This document shows, piece by piece, positions 50,595 to 59,251 of a DNA stretch of 64,000 nucleotides. Every line of letters starts with the position of its first letter. The first letter of the stretch is position 1. Made by a program: the position numbers and the translations under genes. The notes beneath the pieces are model-generated. The model was not told where the DNA came from and searched no databases. It saw nothing but the letters and a program-made list of their open reading frames with translations. Source of the DNA: Paenibacillus barcinonensis (lineage in GTDB: Bacteria > Bacillota > Bacilli > Paenibacillales > Paenibacillaceae); assembly GCF_003217495.1 (NCBI RefSeq), contig NZ_QJSW01000011.1, positions 78,021 through 142,020 of the forward strand. The letters are read 5' to 3'.

Positions 50595-51392
50595 TCATAC
50601 ATGATACCAATACATCGAATGTTCCCCGATCTCTTCAAATCCTAATTTGCGAGCCAGCTCATTGGATGCTGCATTATCGGTATGACAGCTCCAGTTGGGA
50701 ATGAGATTTCGGGATAGGCAGTCTTGGATAAAATGTAAACCAACCACACTCGCTAATCCCTTCCGCTGATACTGTTCAATCGTAATCACGTCGATCTCTG
50801 CGTATCCTCCACCCACATAAGGGGAAGTACAGACACTGATCAGTTCGTCGTGCTTCATAATAAAATGTCCTATTCCATGTGCGCAGAACTGCTCGGCTGA
50901 TGACCATACGAGCTGATAGTACGGGTAGAACTGTTCCCTGTATATTGTAGAGATATCGAGGTCTAGCGGGTAATACTTAAACGGCTTTTCCAGCGTTATA
51001 TCGAACTCCCCATATGAATTTATGAAACGGTCTTGATTAAAACGATAATATGTACGCGAGATTTTCCGCGAATGCTTAATATGGTAGTCATGCAGCTTGT
51101 TCTCCCAATCCTTGGTATAGACACCCAAAGCAAAAAAGTCAGGATGGTTGGATTCATTATTCATATACTGAATGACATCCTGAGTAAAAGCATCGTTCGT
51201 TTCGTCCCCAGCCAAACCATAGAAACCACCACAACTTGTAATAAATACCGAGGTGGTTCGTTTTCCTTCATTGACATACACACAGCCTTCCTGTGTACCG
51301 TGAATCACAGAAAGTGCATATACAGCTTTATTCTGAATCGAATCCAGCAGCGGCAGCACTGAAGCATATTCATCCAAGGTCAATTTTCTCAT
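50595..51392 (-). CDS. GNAT family N-acetyltransferase (two-domain, PF12746-like)
   Basis: 265 residues. N-terminal non-catalytic half (1-140) and C-terminal GNAT half with HGIGHFIMKHDELISVCTSP, AEIDVITIEQYQRKGLASVV (cofactor core YQRKGLA) and PNWSCHTDNAASNELARKLG. It is the intact relative of the frameshifted gene at 18302-19155 and shows what that gene lost. Ribosome binding site GAAAGAGG. Substrate unknown. Confidence 0.88.
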   Translation of the reverse strand: MRKLTLDEYASVLPLLDSIQNKAVYALSVIHGTQEGCVYVNEGKRTTSVFITSCGGFYGLAGDETNDAFTQDVIQYMNNESNHPDFFALGVYTKDWENKLHDYHIKHSRKISRTYYRFNQDRFINSYGEFDITLEKPFKYYPLDLDISTIYREQFYPYYQLVWSSAEQFCAHGIGHFIMKHDELISVCTSPYVGGGYAEIDVITIEQYQRKGLASVVGLHFIQDCLSRNLIPNWSCHTDNAASNELARKLGFEEIGEHSMYWYHV

Positions 51393-51551
51393 ATCTAGCC
51401 TCTTTCCTGCTTAGAAGACCATTTGTACACAGTTCCTGATACAGAAGCGACAAATACAACGAACCAAAACCATAATCTATAACGCTGATATATCCATGAG
51501 AACATCTCGCTCACGTCCTTCGAATGTCATTAAACTACTCCGAAAATCTTG

Positions 51552-52019
51552 TTACAGCGCTAATATCGCCTGCACCTCACCACAAGCTAGTACATCACCC
51601 GTAAGCCGAAAACCAAGTGAGTCATAGATTTTCTTGGCAGCCGTATTCTCTGGTTTATATGTTAACTCTACCACTTTGGCTTTCCCGCGAGGGGCTGATT
51701 GTGCATACTCAATCGCTTTCTCGACCATTTCTCTGCCGTATCCTTGGCCTTGGTACCGATGATCAATCATCATTTTGAAGATGCCATAGCTGCTGTAATC
51801 GAAATTCCCATCCCCATCGTCATAATACATCGAAATAAATCCGACCATTCGTTCTTCCTTATATACCGCAAAGGTAATAATGATCTGCCCCTCATCCGAG
51901 GCTATGTACGCTTCTGCAAGTGCATGCTGATTCGAAGAGATAAATTGCTGCTGGTCTGGAGAGACTTTGAGTTCGATACATTCAATGAAATTATCCCACG
52001 TAATTTTTCTGAATTCCAT
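51552..52019 (-). CDS. GNAT acetyltransferase, BltD (spermine/spermidine)-like
   Basis: 155 residues from ATG 52019 (MEFRKITWDNFIECIELKVS), with GGGGGAAA upstream; the frame runs to 52115 over a remnant gene. The N-terminal ITWDNFxECIxLKVSPDQQxF and SNQHALAEAYI agree with the diamine/spermidine acetyltransferases (BltD, PaiA group). Cofactor core DHRYQGQGYGREMV and C-terminal ENTAAKKIYDSLGF. Possible role in polyamine acetylation. Confidence 0.87.
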   Translation of the reverse strand: MEFRKITWDNFIECIELKVSPDQQQFISSNQHALAEAYIASDEGQIIITFAVYKEERMVGFISMYYDDGDGNFDYSSYGIFKMMIDHRYQGQGYGREMVEKAIEYAQSAPRGKAKVVELTYKPENTAAKKIYDSLGFRLTGDVLACGEVQAILAL

Positions 52020-52084
52020 TTCATTTCCCCCTAATATAGTGTGAACTGCCCCCCTGTAATTAGGCCATAGCAAAACTGCCGTTC

Positions 52085-52270
52085 TCAATACCTCTCTTTG
52101 AAGCGCTCGTTCCACCAGTCCGGCTTCATGAAGTAATCCGTTCTGATTGGCATAATGACGTATTCGTCTGTAACCTCAATTGGCTGAAAGGGGTCGCTAT
52201 AGATTAATTGCACATTTAAATGAAAGGGCTGGATAGGCCCGCTTCAATCTCGAACTCTTGAGGCCACCAT
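52085..52270 (-). pseudogene. C-terminal gene remnant upstream of the BltD-like gene
   Basis: A frame ending at 52085 reads PIQPFHLNVQLIYSDPFQPI, VTDEYVIMPIRTDYFMKPDW, WNERFKERY, clearly coding-like. Further up the matching text (WPQEFEIEAG) is in another frame, joined by a one-base shift near 52225, and no start is present. Family not recognised. Confidence 0.45.
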
Positions 52271-52397
52271 CATCTTTTTCACGATGTAACCGCCCCCTCT
52301 ATGGTTAATAGAGATTTTGAATATCATTTTTATTTTTCCTATCGTACCATTTTATTCAAATAAATTTAACCAAACAAATCAGGCATTTTTAACAACA

Positions 52398-52441
52398 ACA
52401 AAAGAAGCCACCTCCCTGGCCTTCCCCAGTTTGGCGGCTCC
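52398..52441 (-). terminator. Terminator after the sugar permease operon
   Basis: GAGCCGCC pairs with GGTGGCTT on the minus strand with a long loop, followed by CTTTTGTTG. It lies 45 bases after the permease stop. Confidence 0.6.
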
Positions 52442-52485
52442 CTTTTCACAATCCTTTTGTTGTCCTGCAAATTACGCTTACATCC

Positions 52486-53358
52486 CTACTCCTTCACAGC
52501 CCCAACCACAATCCCGCTTACAAAGTAACGTTGCAGGAACGGGTACACGAGCAGGATCGGCAGTGCGCTGATGAAGATTTGCGATGCCCGGATCGTCCGT
52601 TGGGACAGGTTCGCAATCGCTTGCGGGTCAAGCTTGGTCATATCAGCCTGCACGATGATCGTCTGCATAAACGTCGCGAGCGGCAGCTTCTCCGAATCGC
52701 GGATGTAGATGATCCCGTCAAAATACGCGTTCCAGTGGCCAACCATCATAAAGAGGGACACTGTAGCAATAACCGGCACGGACACAGGCAGGTAGATTTT
52801 GATAAACGACTGGAAATGACCTGCACCATCAATAAAGGCCGCTTCCTCCAAGTCCTTCGGCACCGTACGGAAGAAATTCAGCAGCAGAATGATGTTGAAT
52901 ACCGCCACCAGCCCCGGTAAAATCAATGCCCAAAGCGTATTCATCAGACCGAGCTTTAGAATGAGGATATATCCCGGAATGAGCCCGCCGCTGAACAGCA
53001 TCGTGATGACAAAATACCACAGATAGATGTTCCGAGCGCGGAACACACGCGTTTCCTTCGATAGTGCATACGCCGCAAGCGTATTAACGATGAGCGCAAG
53101 CCCCGTACCCAGCACCGTCCGCTTCACGGATACCCACAGGGAGGACAGGAAGTTGGCGTTATCAAACGTCTTGGCATAGGCTTCGAACGTGAAACCTATC
53201 GGCCAGAATGTGACCAGTCCGGCATTCGCAGGTGCGGACGAGCTGAGGGATACCATCAGCAAGTGATACAGCGGCAGCAAGCAGAGCACCGAAAGGATGG
53301 TCAGAAACACATTGTTGAAGATGCTGAAGATGCGATAAGGCAGCGTTTTATGATACAT
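52486..53358 (-). CDS. Carbohydrate ABC transporter permease (YtcP/LplC type)
   Basis: 290 residues, MalG-like permease of the CUT1 class. Six membrane segments, e.g. NVFLTILSVLCLLPLYHLLM, YFVITMLFSGGLIPGYILIL, LLYPFLQRYFVSGIVVG near the end; the EAA loop is EEAAFIDGAGHFQSFIKIYL. The N-terminal MYHKTLPYRIFSIFNNVFLT is typical of the YtcP subgroup that works with LplB-like permeases and LplA-like binding proteins for oligosaccharides. It lies 19 bases after the partner permease. No ATPase gene is nearby, so an MsmX-type shared ATPase is likely. Confidence 0.92.
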   Translation of the reverse strand: MYHKTLPYRIFSIFNNVFLTILSVLCLLPLYHLLMVSLSSSAPANAGLVTFWPIGFTFEAYAKTFDNANFLSSLWVSVKRTVLGTGLALIVNTLAAYALSKETRVFRARNIYLWYFVITMLFSGGLIPGYILILKLGLMNTLWALILPGLVAVFNIILLLNFFRTVPKDLEEAAFIDGAGHFQSFIKIYLPVSVPVIATVSLFMMVGHWNAYFDGIIYIRDSEKLPLATFMQTIIVQADMTKLDPQAIANLSQRTIRASQIFISALPILLVYPFLQRYFVSGIVVGAVKE

Positions 53359-53377
53359 GGTTCATCATCATCCTTTC

Positions 53378-54340
53378 TTAGAAAATTCGGTATCCGGCAA
53401 AACGGTACGCCAGTCGGTACGAGATCACGATGAGGATCAGACTGATGACCGATTTGAACAGATTGACCGCCGTAGCAAAGCTGAACTGACCGCTCAGGAG
53501 ACCTTCGCGATACACAAACGTATCAATGATATCCCCTTGCTGATAGATTAATGGACTATACAGGTTGAAGATTTGGTCAAAGTTGGCATTGAGCACATTC
53601 CCCAGCGCCAGTGTAGCGATAACAATCCCGATGGGAATCAGAGCTGGAATCGTAATGTACATCGTCTGCTTCCAGCGCCCCGCTCCATCCACTTCAGCCG
53701 CTTCATACAGAGAAGGATTGATGCCCGCCAAGGCTGCTAGGAAGATAATCGTGTTGAAGCCGAACTCCTTCCAGACATCGCTGACAATAACCGTGAAGCG
53801 GAACCAGTTGCCATCCCCAAGGAAGAAGATTGGCTTGATGCCAAATACCGATACCAGAAACTGATTTAATATGCCCGTCTGTGCCAGAATATCAATCAGA
53901 ATACCGGACAGCGTAACCCAGGACAGAAAGTGTGGCAGATACACCAGTGTCTGAATCGTGCGTTTCAGTGCCATCTTCCGCACCTCATTAAGCAATAGTG
54001 CAAAGATAAACGGAATGATCAGATTCATAATAATTTTCGAGCAGGCAAAGAACAGCGTGTTCCACGTAATCTGCAGGAAGTAATCATTTTCCCACATATA
54101 CCTGAAATGCTTCAGTCCTACCCATTCCGAATTCGCGAATCCCAGCGCAGGCTTGTAATCCTGAAACGCCATCAGAATACCCGACATCGGGATATATGAA
54201 AAAATAAAGACCATAATAGCCGCTGGCAGTACCATGAAGTGCAGCACCCACGGCTGCTTGTATCGTTTTTTTCTCTTCTGTTCCAGCTTGTTGCCCACCT
54301 TCGCCTGCGGGAGCCGTTGACCCTCCAATTTAGCCTCCAT
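53378..54340 (-). CDS. Carbohydrate ABC transporter permease (LplB type)
   Basis: 320 residues from ATG 54340 (MEAKLEGQRLPQAKVGN), with AGGAGAAGG upstream; the open frame to 54652 overlaps the kinase gene on the other strand. MalF-like permease: a basic N-terminus, six membrane segments starting LHFMVLPAAIMVFIFSYIPM, and the EAA loop YEAAEVDGAGRWKQTMYITI. The central MSGILMAFQDYKPALGF is a hallmark of LplB/YteP proteins. First gene of the operon whose promoter carries the shared CTAACAA/CCTATCGA pattern. Confidence 0.93.
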   Translation of the reverse strand: MEAKLEGQRLPQAKVGNKLEQKRKKRYKQPWVLHFMVLPAAIMVFIFSYIPMSGILMAFQDYKPALGFANSEWVGLKHFRYMWENDYFLQITWNTLFFACSKIIMNLIIPFIFALLLNEVRKMALKRTIQTLVYLPHFLSWVTLSGILIDILAQTGILNQFLVSVFGIKPIFFLGDGNWFRFTVIVSDVWKEFGFNTIIFLAALAGINPSLYEAAEVDGAGRWKQTMYITIPALIPIGIVIATLALGNVLNANFDQIFNLYSPLIYQQGDIIDTFVYREGLLSGQFSFATAVNLFKSVISLILIVISYRLAYRFAGYRIF

Positions 54341-54398
54341 ATGACCTTCTCCTGTTCCCAAAAAAAGTTTTTGTGTGTGTTCGGGTTCTCTGATATAA

Positions 54399-54462
54399 AT
54401 AGTATCAAGCCATTCCGAGGTCTGACTATATAACATTGTTAGGGTCGATAGGGTTTTGTTAG
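54399..54462 (-). promoter_or_regulatory. Promoter/operator of the permease operon (YesN-type candidate site)
   Basis: On the minus strand: CTAACAA (54462-54456), CCTATCGA (54452-54445), CTAACAA (54442-54436), ATATAG, and an extended -10 TTGATACTAT ending at 54399. The two CTAACAA are 20 bases apart. The same layout, ungapped, lies upstream of the binding-protein gene at 60881-60944. Confidence 0.75.
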
Positions 54463-54487
54463 TTTGTGAAAACAAAGGAGACTTTTC

Positions 54488-56314
54488 ATGCATACATGGG
54501 AGCGCTTTAACATTTTTCAAAAGGGTATCCGATCCCGCTTCAGCCTGTTCGCCAAAATCAATCTGTTGATCATCATTCTGTTCATCCCGATTGTGATCAT
54601 GTACACGTATTCGAACAGCGTCACCTATGAAGTGGTTAGCAAAGAACTGCAAATCTCCAATACGAAGCAGCTCACGTTTCTGTCCAGTCAGATCGACTCA
54701 CGCATCAATCAGATGATGGATTTCAGCCTTATTCTCTCGCGTGATCCAAATGTGCGTGCCTTCAACGGCCTGAACATGTGGGATGACAAATATGACCAGA
54801 TGCAAACAAGGTATATCATCCAGGAGAAAATGACGCTCCAGACCGGCGTAACCGATCTCTGGCCTACCCGCTACGCGGTGTATTCCCAGCAGAACAAGGA
54901 GGTTATTGCAAACTACAATCGGGATACGGGCTATGACGAGGCGTATTTGAAAAAAAATATGAGCGGACAATGGACCTACGGGGATCATTCCACCGATTCG
55001 AAAAATGCGCTGCAATCCTTTTACTGGTTCTATACGGATTCATTGGCACAGCCGGGTATGCTCACAGGAAGCAATCTCGTCATTGAAGCCAGCTTCAGTT
55101 ATGAGAACATCCAGAATATGCTTGATACGTATAAGGAAGGCGGGCAGGGTGATCCGTTCTTTTATCACAAGGGCAGCGCTCCTATTCTGAATCGTACCGC
55201 AGACAAGCAGTTATCAGGCGAACTGATCCGTTATCTGGACACCCATTCGCTTGAGGATAACACGCAGGATGTCGTGGAGCTTGGCGGCAAAAACTATCTC
55301 GTCAGTACCGTCAAATCCACCTATCTCGACTGGCATCTGGTGGATGTCGTGCCGCTGTATCAGATTCTGAAGCCCATCTCGCTGAGTCAGAATCTGTTCT
55401 ATGCCTGCATGATTCTGCTGCTCGTGGTCGGTATTTCCGCATCCATCCTGCTCTATCGCAATGTGCAGTACCCGATCCAGAAGCTGATCAAAGGTCTGCG
55501 TCGCGTGCAGCAGGGCGACTATTCGGTGCGTTTGCACAGTAAAAACCAGAACGAGTTCTCATTCCTGTTCCACCGCTTTAACGATATGTCACACCAGATT
55601 CAGGATCTGATCGAAAATGTGTTTCATGAGAAAATCCGGGCCAGAGAAGCTACGCTCAAGCAGCTGCAGGCACAGATTAACCCACATTTTCTATATAATT
55701 GTCTCGGTTATATTATTAACATGGCGCAGATGAAGGACGAGCAGGCTGTCGTCTCCATGGCGCATAATCTGAGTGCGTATTATCGCTACACCACCCGGAT
55801 GGAACGAGAAACATCGTCGTTGCAGGAAGAGATCAAGCTGCTAATCAACTATCTGGACATCCAGAAGCTGCGCAACGGAAGAATCGAGTATCATATTGAT
55901 ATCCCTGAGCATATGCTTGCCCAGTCGGTACCGCGATTAATGCTGCAGCCGATGGTCGAAAACTCGGTAATCCACGGTGTCGGGAAGTCTTATACCGCTG
56001 GAGAGATTCGAATTACCGGGGAGAGCGTGAACGGTTTTGGCAAAATCTATATTGATGACGACGGTCCTGGCCTTACACCGGAGCAATACGAAGCGTTGAA
56101 TCAGGAAATGCTAGAGCCATTACAGGAAGAAGTGGGCTGCGGGCTCTGGAATACGTATCAGCGTATGATCCATACCTTTGGCAGTCATTCATACCTCCTG
56201 TTTGGCCCTTCTCCGCTTGGTGGCTTCCGAACCGAAATCGTCTGGGAAGTTCCTTCCGAAGAGCTGGAAACAAAGCGCGGAGACGGAAGCGGACCTGAGT
56301 CGAAGGACGACTAA
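54488..56314 (+). CDS. Sensor histidine kinase, YesM type
   Basis: 608 residues. Membrane segment 1 (INLLIIILFIPIVIMYTYSN, about 24-43), a large outside sensor domain (45-300), segment 2 (LFYACMILLLVVGISASILL, 302-321), HAMP 325-375, then the His_kinase domain with QLQAQINPHFLYNCLGYII (H400) and HATPase_c with MLQPMVENSVIHGVG, DDDGPGLTPEQYEAL and GCGLWNTYQRM. This is the class that pairs with YesN-type AraC regulators to control sugar uptake. Divergent from the permeases, AAAGGAGA before ATG. Its partner regulator is 2.9 kb away rather than adjacent. Confidence 0.93.
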   Translation: MHTWERFNIFQKGIRSRFSLFAKINLLIIILFIPIVIMYTYSNSVTYEVVSKELQISNTKQLTFLSSQIDSRINQMMDFSLILSRDPNVRAFNGLNMWDDKYDQMQTRYIIQEKMTLQTGVTDLWPTRYAVYSQQNKEVIANYNRDTGYDEAYLKKNMSGQWTYGDHSTDSKNALQSFYWFYTDSLAQPGMLTGSNLVIEASFSYENIQNMLDTYKEGGQGDPFFYHKGSAPILNRTADKQLSGELIRYLDTHSLEDNTQDVVELGGKNYLVSTVKSTYLDWHLVDVVPLYQILKPISLSQNLFYACMILLLVVGISASILLYRNVQYPIQKLIKGLRRVQQGDYSVRLHSKNQNEFSFLFHRFNDMSHQIQDLIENVFHEKIRAREATLKQLQAQINPHFLYNCLGYIINMAQMKDEQAVVSMAHNLSAYYRYTTRMERETSSLQEEIKLLINYLDIQKLRNGRIEYHIDIPEHMLAQSVPRLMLQPMVENSVIHGVGKSYTAGEIRITGESVNGFGKIYIDDDGPGLTPEQYEALNQEMLEPLQEEVGCGLWNTYQRMIHTFGSHSYLLFGPSPLGGFRTEIVWEVPSEELETKRGDGSGPESKDD

Positions 56315-56406
56315 TGCTTATCCACGCAGCCCTTTTATACTGATCCATGCTGTATCCAGCACCAGAAAGATAGACTGTTTCCACAAGCATAATAGACCTA
56401 TAAATA

Positions 56407-56457
56407 AGCAAAAACGCCTTTTCCGCTCATGATGGCGGTGCTGAAGGCGTTTTTGCT
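56407..56457. terminator. Bidirectional terminator
   Basis: AGCAAAAACGCCTT and AAGGCGTTTTTGCT, a perfect 14-bp stem with T runs on both strands, between the converging kinase and hydrolase genes. Confidence 0.92.
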
Positions 56458-56488
56458 TTGATTATGGGTTTACATATCGGTTGGATTA

Positions 56489-57433
56489 TCAGCTTCGCTG
56501 ACTCATCCGTTCATCCAGCCAAGCTACAATGTCAGCGGTAACCTCGTCCCGGTTCGTTTCATTCAGCATCTCATGCCGCCCGCCTGGATACAGCTTGTAG
56601 GTGACGTTATTGATCCCCTGCTGCTTGTAGGCATTATACAGTCGAATAATACCTTTGCCAAAGCTGCCTACCGGGTCCTTGTCTCCGGCAAAGATATGAA
56701 TCGGCAGGTCCTTGCGCACCAGATTCAGATTGCTTTTGACCCCGAGCTGCTTGAGTCCACTGAAAAAGTCTGCAAAAAATCCCGTCGTAAATACCGTTCC
56801 GCAGAACGGATCACCAATGTATTTATCCACCTCTTCCTCATCCCGGCTGAGCCAATCGAACTCGGTACGGACAGGCTTGAAGGCATCGTTATAACTTCCG
56901 AACGAAAGCTTGTTCATGCGGTGGCTCGGAACACGTCTGCCGCGGCGGCGAATCTCTTCCTTTGTTAACAGCGCAGCCGCATGAAGAATGAAGCGTACAT
57001 GCAGCGTGGAGCCAGATAGAATAACCCCGTCCAGTTCCTTGCCATAGAGCATCAGATAACGCTGCGTGACGAACGAGCCCATGCTGTGCCCCATCAAAAA
57101 CAACGGCAGCTCGGGATAGGTCTCCTTAATAATCCCGGTCAGCTTATACAGATCATGCACCATCCACTCGAACCCGTCGCTCTCTGCCAGATATCCCACG
57201 TTCTCCACAACCTCTGCCGTCTTGCCATGTCCGCGCTGGTCGTGAATGTACACGATGTACCCGTTCTGATTCAGCTCAGCCGCGAATCGCTCATACCGGG
57301 CCGCTGTCTCCGCCATCCCGTGGCAGATCTGTACAACGCCTTTGACCTCGACATCACTCTTCGGTAGCCAGTTATAGACATGGATGCGTGTTCCTTCGTC
57401 CGATTCAATATAAAAATGATGTGCTCTACTCAC
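56489..57433 (-). CDS. Alpha/beta hydrolase, monoacylglycerol-lipase-like
   Basis: 314 residues. Catalytic triad: S117 in LMGHSMGSF, Asp in IFAGDKDPVGSFG and His in YPGGRHEMLNE. The oxyanion region is VQICHGMAETAARYERFAAE. The length, the HGMAE and the GGRHEMLNE blocks are those of the serine aminopeptidase S33 / lysophospholipase (PldB-like) group. No signal peptide. It is encoded between the YesM-type kinase and a chemoreceptor on the opposite strand to both regulators. Confidence 0.9.
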   Translation of the reverse strand: MSRAHHFYIESDEGTRIHVYNWLPKSDVEVKGVVQICHGMAETAARYERFAAELNQNGYIVYIHDQRGHGKTAEVVENVGYLAESDGFEWMVHDLYKLTGIIKETYPELPLFLMGHSMGSFVTQRYLMLYGKELDGVILSGSTLHVRFILHAAALLTKEEIRRRGRRVPSHRMNKLSFGSYNDAFKPVRTEFDWLSRDEEEVDKYIGDPFCGTVFTTGFFADFFSGLKQLGVKSNLNLVRKDLPIHIFAGDKDPVGSFGKGIIRLYNAYKQQGINNVTYKLYPGGRHEMLNETNRDEVTADIVAWLDERMSQRS

Positions 57434-57465
57434 AAAATCCCTCCGTTATTAAGCTGTTTCGTTTC

Positions 57466-58953
57466 TTACGTCTCAATGTATTTATCCATTTGCTGCGCTG
57501 CTGTCATAAGCTGAGTGACCAGCTGCACCGATTCCTCTGACTTCTCCAGGAAGGAATTGAGCAATTGCAGATTTTCCTCAAACTGAGCATTAATCTGCTG
57601 CGATGCCTTGGTTGTATCCTGCATCGAACTGCTAATCGTGCCCGTTGCCTCAAGCGCAGCCGTAATATCCTGATTCACTGGCGTCATCTTGTCTTTGACC
57701 ATCTCCACACCCGTATAGATATGGTTTAGTACCTCGCTATTTTTTACAATTAGCTGATCCTGTTCCTGATTCAGCTGTTTCAATCCCTGAATTGCGGACA
57801 CATTGTTGTCCATGCCCTGCACAATTTCCTTCACAATCGTGGATATATTTACTGAAGCCTGAGCGGATTCATTCGATAATTTGCGCACCTGCTCAGCGAT
57901 GATGCCGAACCCCCTACCCGCTTCCCCTGCACGGGCCGATTCGATTGAAGCATTCAGCGCCAGCAATTGCGTCTGTCCCGCCATCTCTGCAATGAAGGCC
58001 AGAATCTTCTCGATCTCTTCCGTTTTCGTCATGAGACTCGTCATTTCCGCATAGAACAGATCATAGTTCTCCTTCACAATCTGACTCTTCTGCTGCAGCT
58101 CACTGGAGGTGGACTGACCCGTTTCCACAACCTCGCTCATCGCTACAAAAGCTTGCTGCATCTCACCCGACAGGGTCAGCGTCTCTGTCATATTGTTTTG
58201 CATCCGCGTGACCAGTTGCACCTCATTCTTAATTCGCCTATCCGTTGCCGAGATGGATGTTGTCATCTCCGACAGGCTTTCAATAATTCGGTTGGATGAA
58301 GCCGCCGTGTCCTGTACATTTTCATATACCCGCTTGGAGCTTAGGTTCGATATTTTGACCATCTCCAGCAGATCGTTCAGGATGGCCTGCTGGGACAGCT
58401 GGGATTGCTGAATCTGCTCCACAGACGTGCGTACCGTTTGTCTTGCCTTTTCATACAGATGCACCACCACAAATACAGCAACGACAAAAGCAATTAACGA
58501 GCCATACTGGATCAGCGTCTGGGATTGAACCTCCGTTGTCATCGGCTGCCCGCCCAGCTTTTTGACTGTACCCACCACGTTGATCGTCAGTATAACCGTA
58601 CAGACCGTTGTCAGCTCTTTGCGTGAAGCCGATAAAATTTCGAATGCCAGAATTGGAAACGCAAACACAAAGGGCAGAAACGTCGGATACGTAATATACA
58701 GAAATCCGTAATAGAACACAAACGCACCTATCGTCAGCGGTTTAATAACCCTTGAATCCTTCTTCCGTATGTATAGAACCGTACTTACAATCGCACTGCC
58801 CATCGTCACCACGATAATTAGCAGCGCTTCCCAGATCGTACGCGTGTTGCTGAGATAATCGAATACCAGTCCCCCACTGGCTCCCAGCCCTGCCAACCAG
58901 CCCACAATCAGGGCAATTTTATTAATGGCCTTTAGAAAATCAGAATTCCCCAT
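57466..58953 (-). CDS. Methyl-accepting chemotaxis protein
   Basis: 495 residues. N-terminal membrane part with about six hydrophobic segments (10-190) and no large outside domain, so it may sense membrane-near signals. Then a coiled-coil methylation and signalling domain, whose hairpin tip is AEMAGQTQLLALNASIESAR continuing AGEAGRGFGIIAEQVRKLS. The hairpin lacks a HAMP domain. It signals to CheA/CheW for motility. Lies 33 bases upstream of the hydrolase gene on the same strand, so perhaps cotranscribed. A CCGATAT element at 59040-59033 resembles a sigma-D -10 box, but the -35 is poor. Confidence 0.93.
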   Translation of the reverse strand: MGNSDFLKAINKIALIVGWLAGLGASGGLVFDYLSNTRTIWEALLIIVVTMGSAIVSTVLYIRKKDSRVIKPLTIGAFVFYYGFLYITYPTFLPFVFAFPILAFEILSASRKELTTVCTVILTINVVGTVKKLGGQPMTTEVQSQTLIQYGSLIAFVVAVFVVVHLYEKARQTVRTSVEQIQQSQLSQQAILNDLLEMVKISNLSSKRVYENVQDTAASSNRIIESLSEMTTSISATDRRIKNEVQLVTRMQNNMTETLTLSGEMQQAFVAMSEVVETGQSTSSELQQKSQIVKENYDLFYAEMTSLMTKTEEIEKILAFIAEMAGQTQLLALNASIESARAGEAGRGFGIIAEQVRKLSNESAQASVNISTIVKEIVQGMDNNVSAIQGLKQLNQEQDQLIVKNSEVLNHIYTGVEMVKDKMTPVNQDITAALEATGTISSSMQDTTKASQQINAQFEENLQLLNSFLEKSEESVQLVTQLMTAAQQMDKYIET

Positions 58954-59251
58954 TCATTCTACGTTCCCCTCATTATCAAGTAGACTCCCACATGCAATTG
59001 ATATCTTGCCTGACCAATACTGTACTCCCTATATATCGGATTTTTATTCAATATTGTTGATTATTCATTCAATTTTTTTATATCTCATTTGTAGAATCCC
59101 ATCACATTGACCCCATGTTAAACGTACTTCGGGCAGACCTTGGACGACACGCGCTCCTTTCCATAGAGAAGCGGATTGTGGTTGTGATATACTGCTTGCA
59201 ACACATGTCAGCTTAGAAGCGTGTAAACCCTCAAGCAAGGAGCATATTCAC

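Noticed and set aside
58993..59060. Sigma-D promoter for the chemoreceptor
   Set aside because: A TCCGATAT -10-like element is present, but no TAAA at the usual 14-16 base spacing; kept only as a remark.
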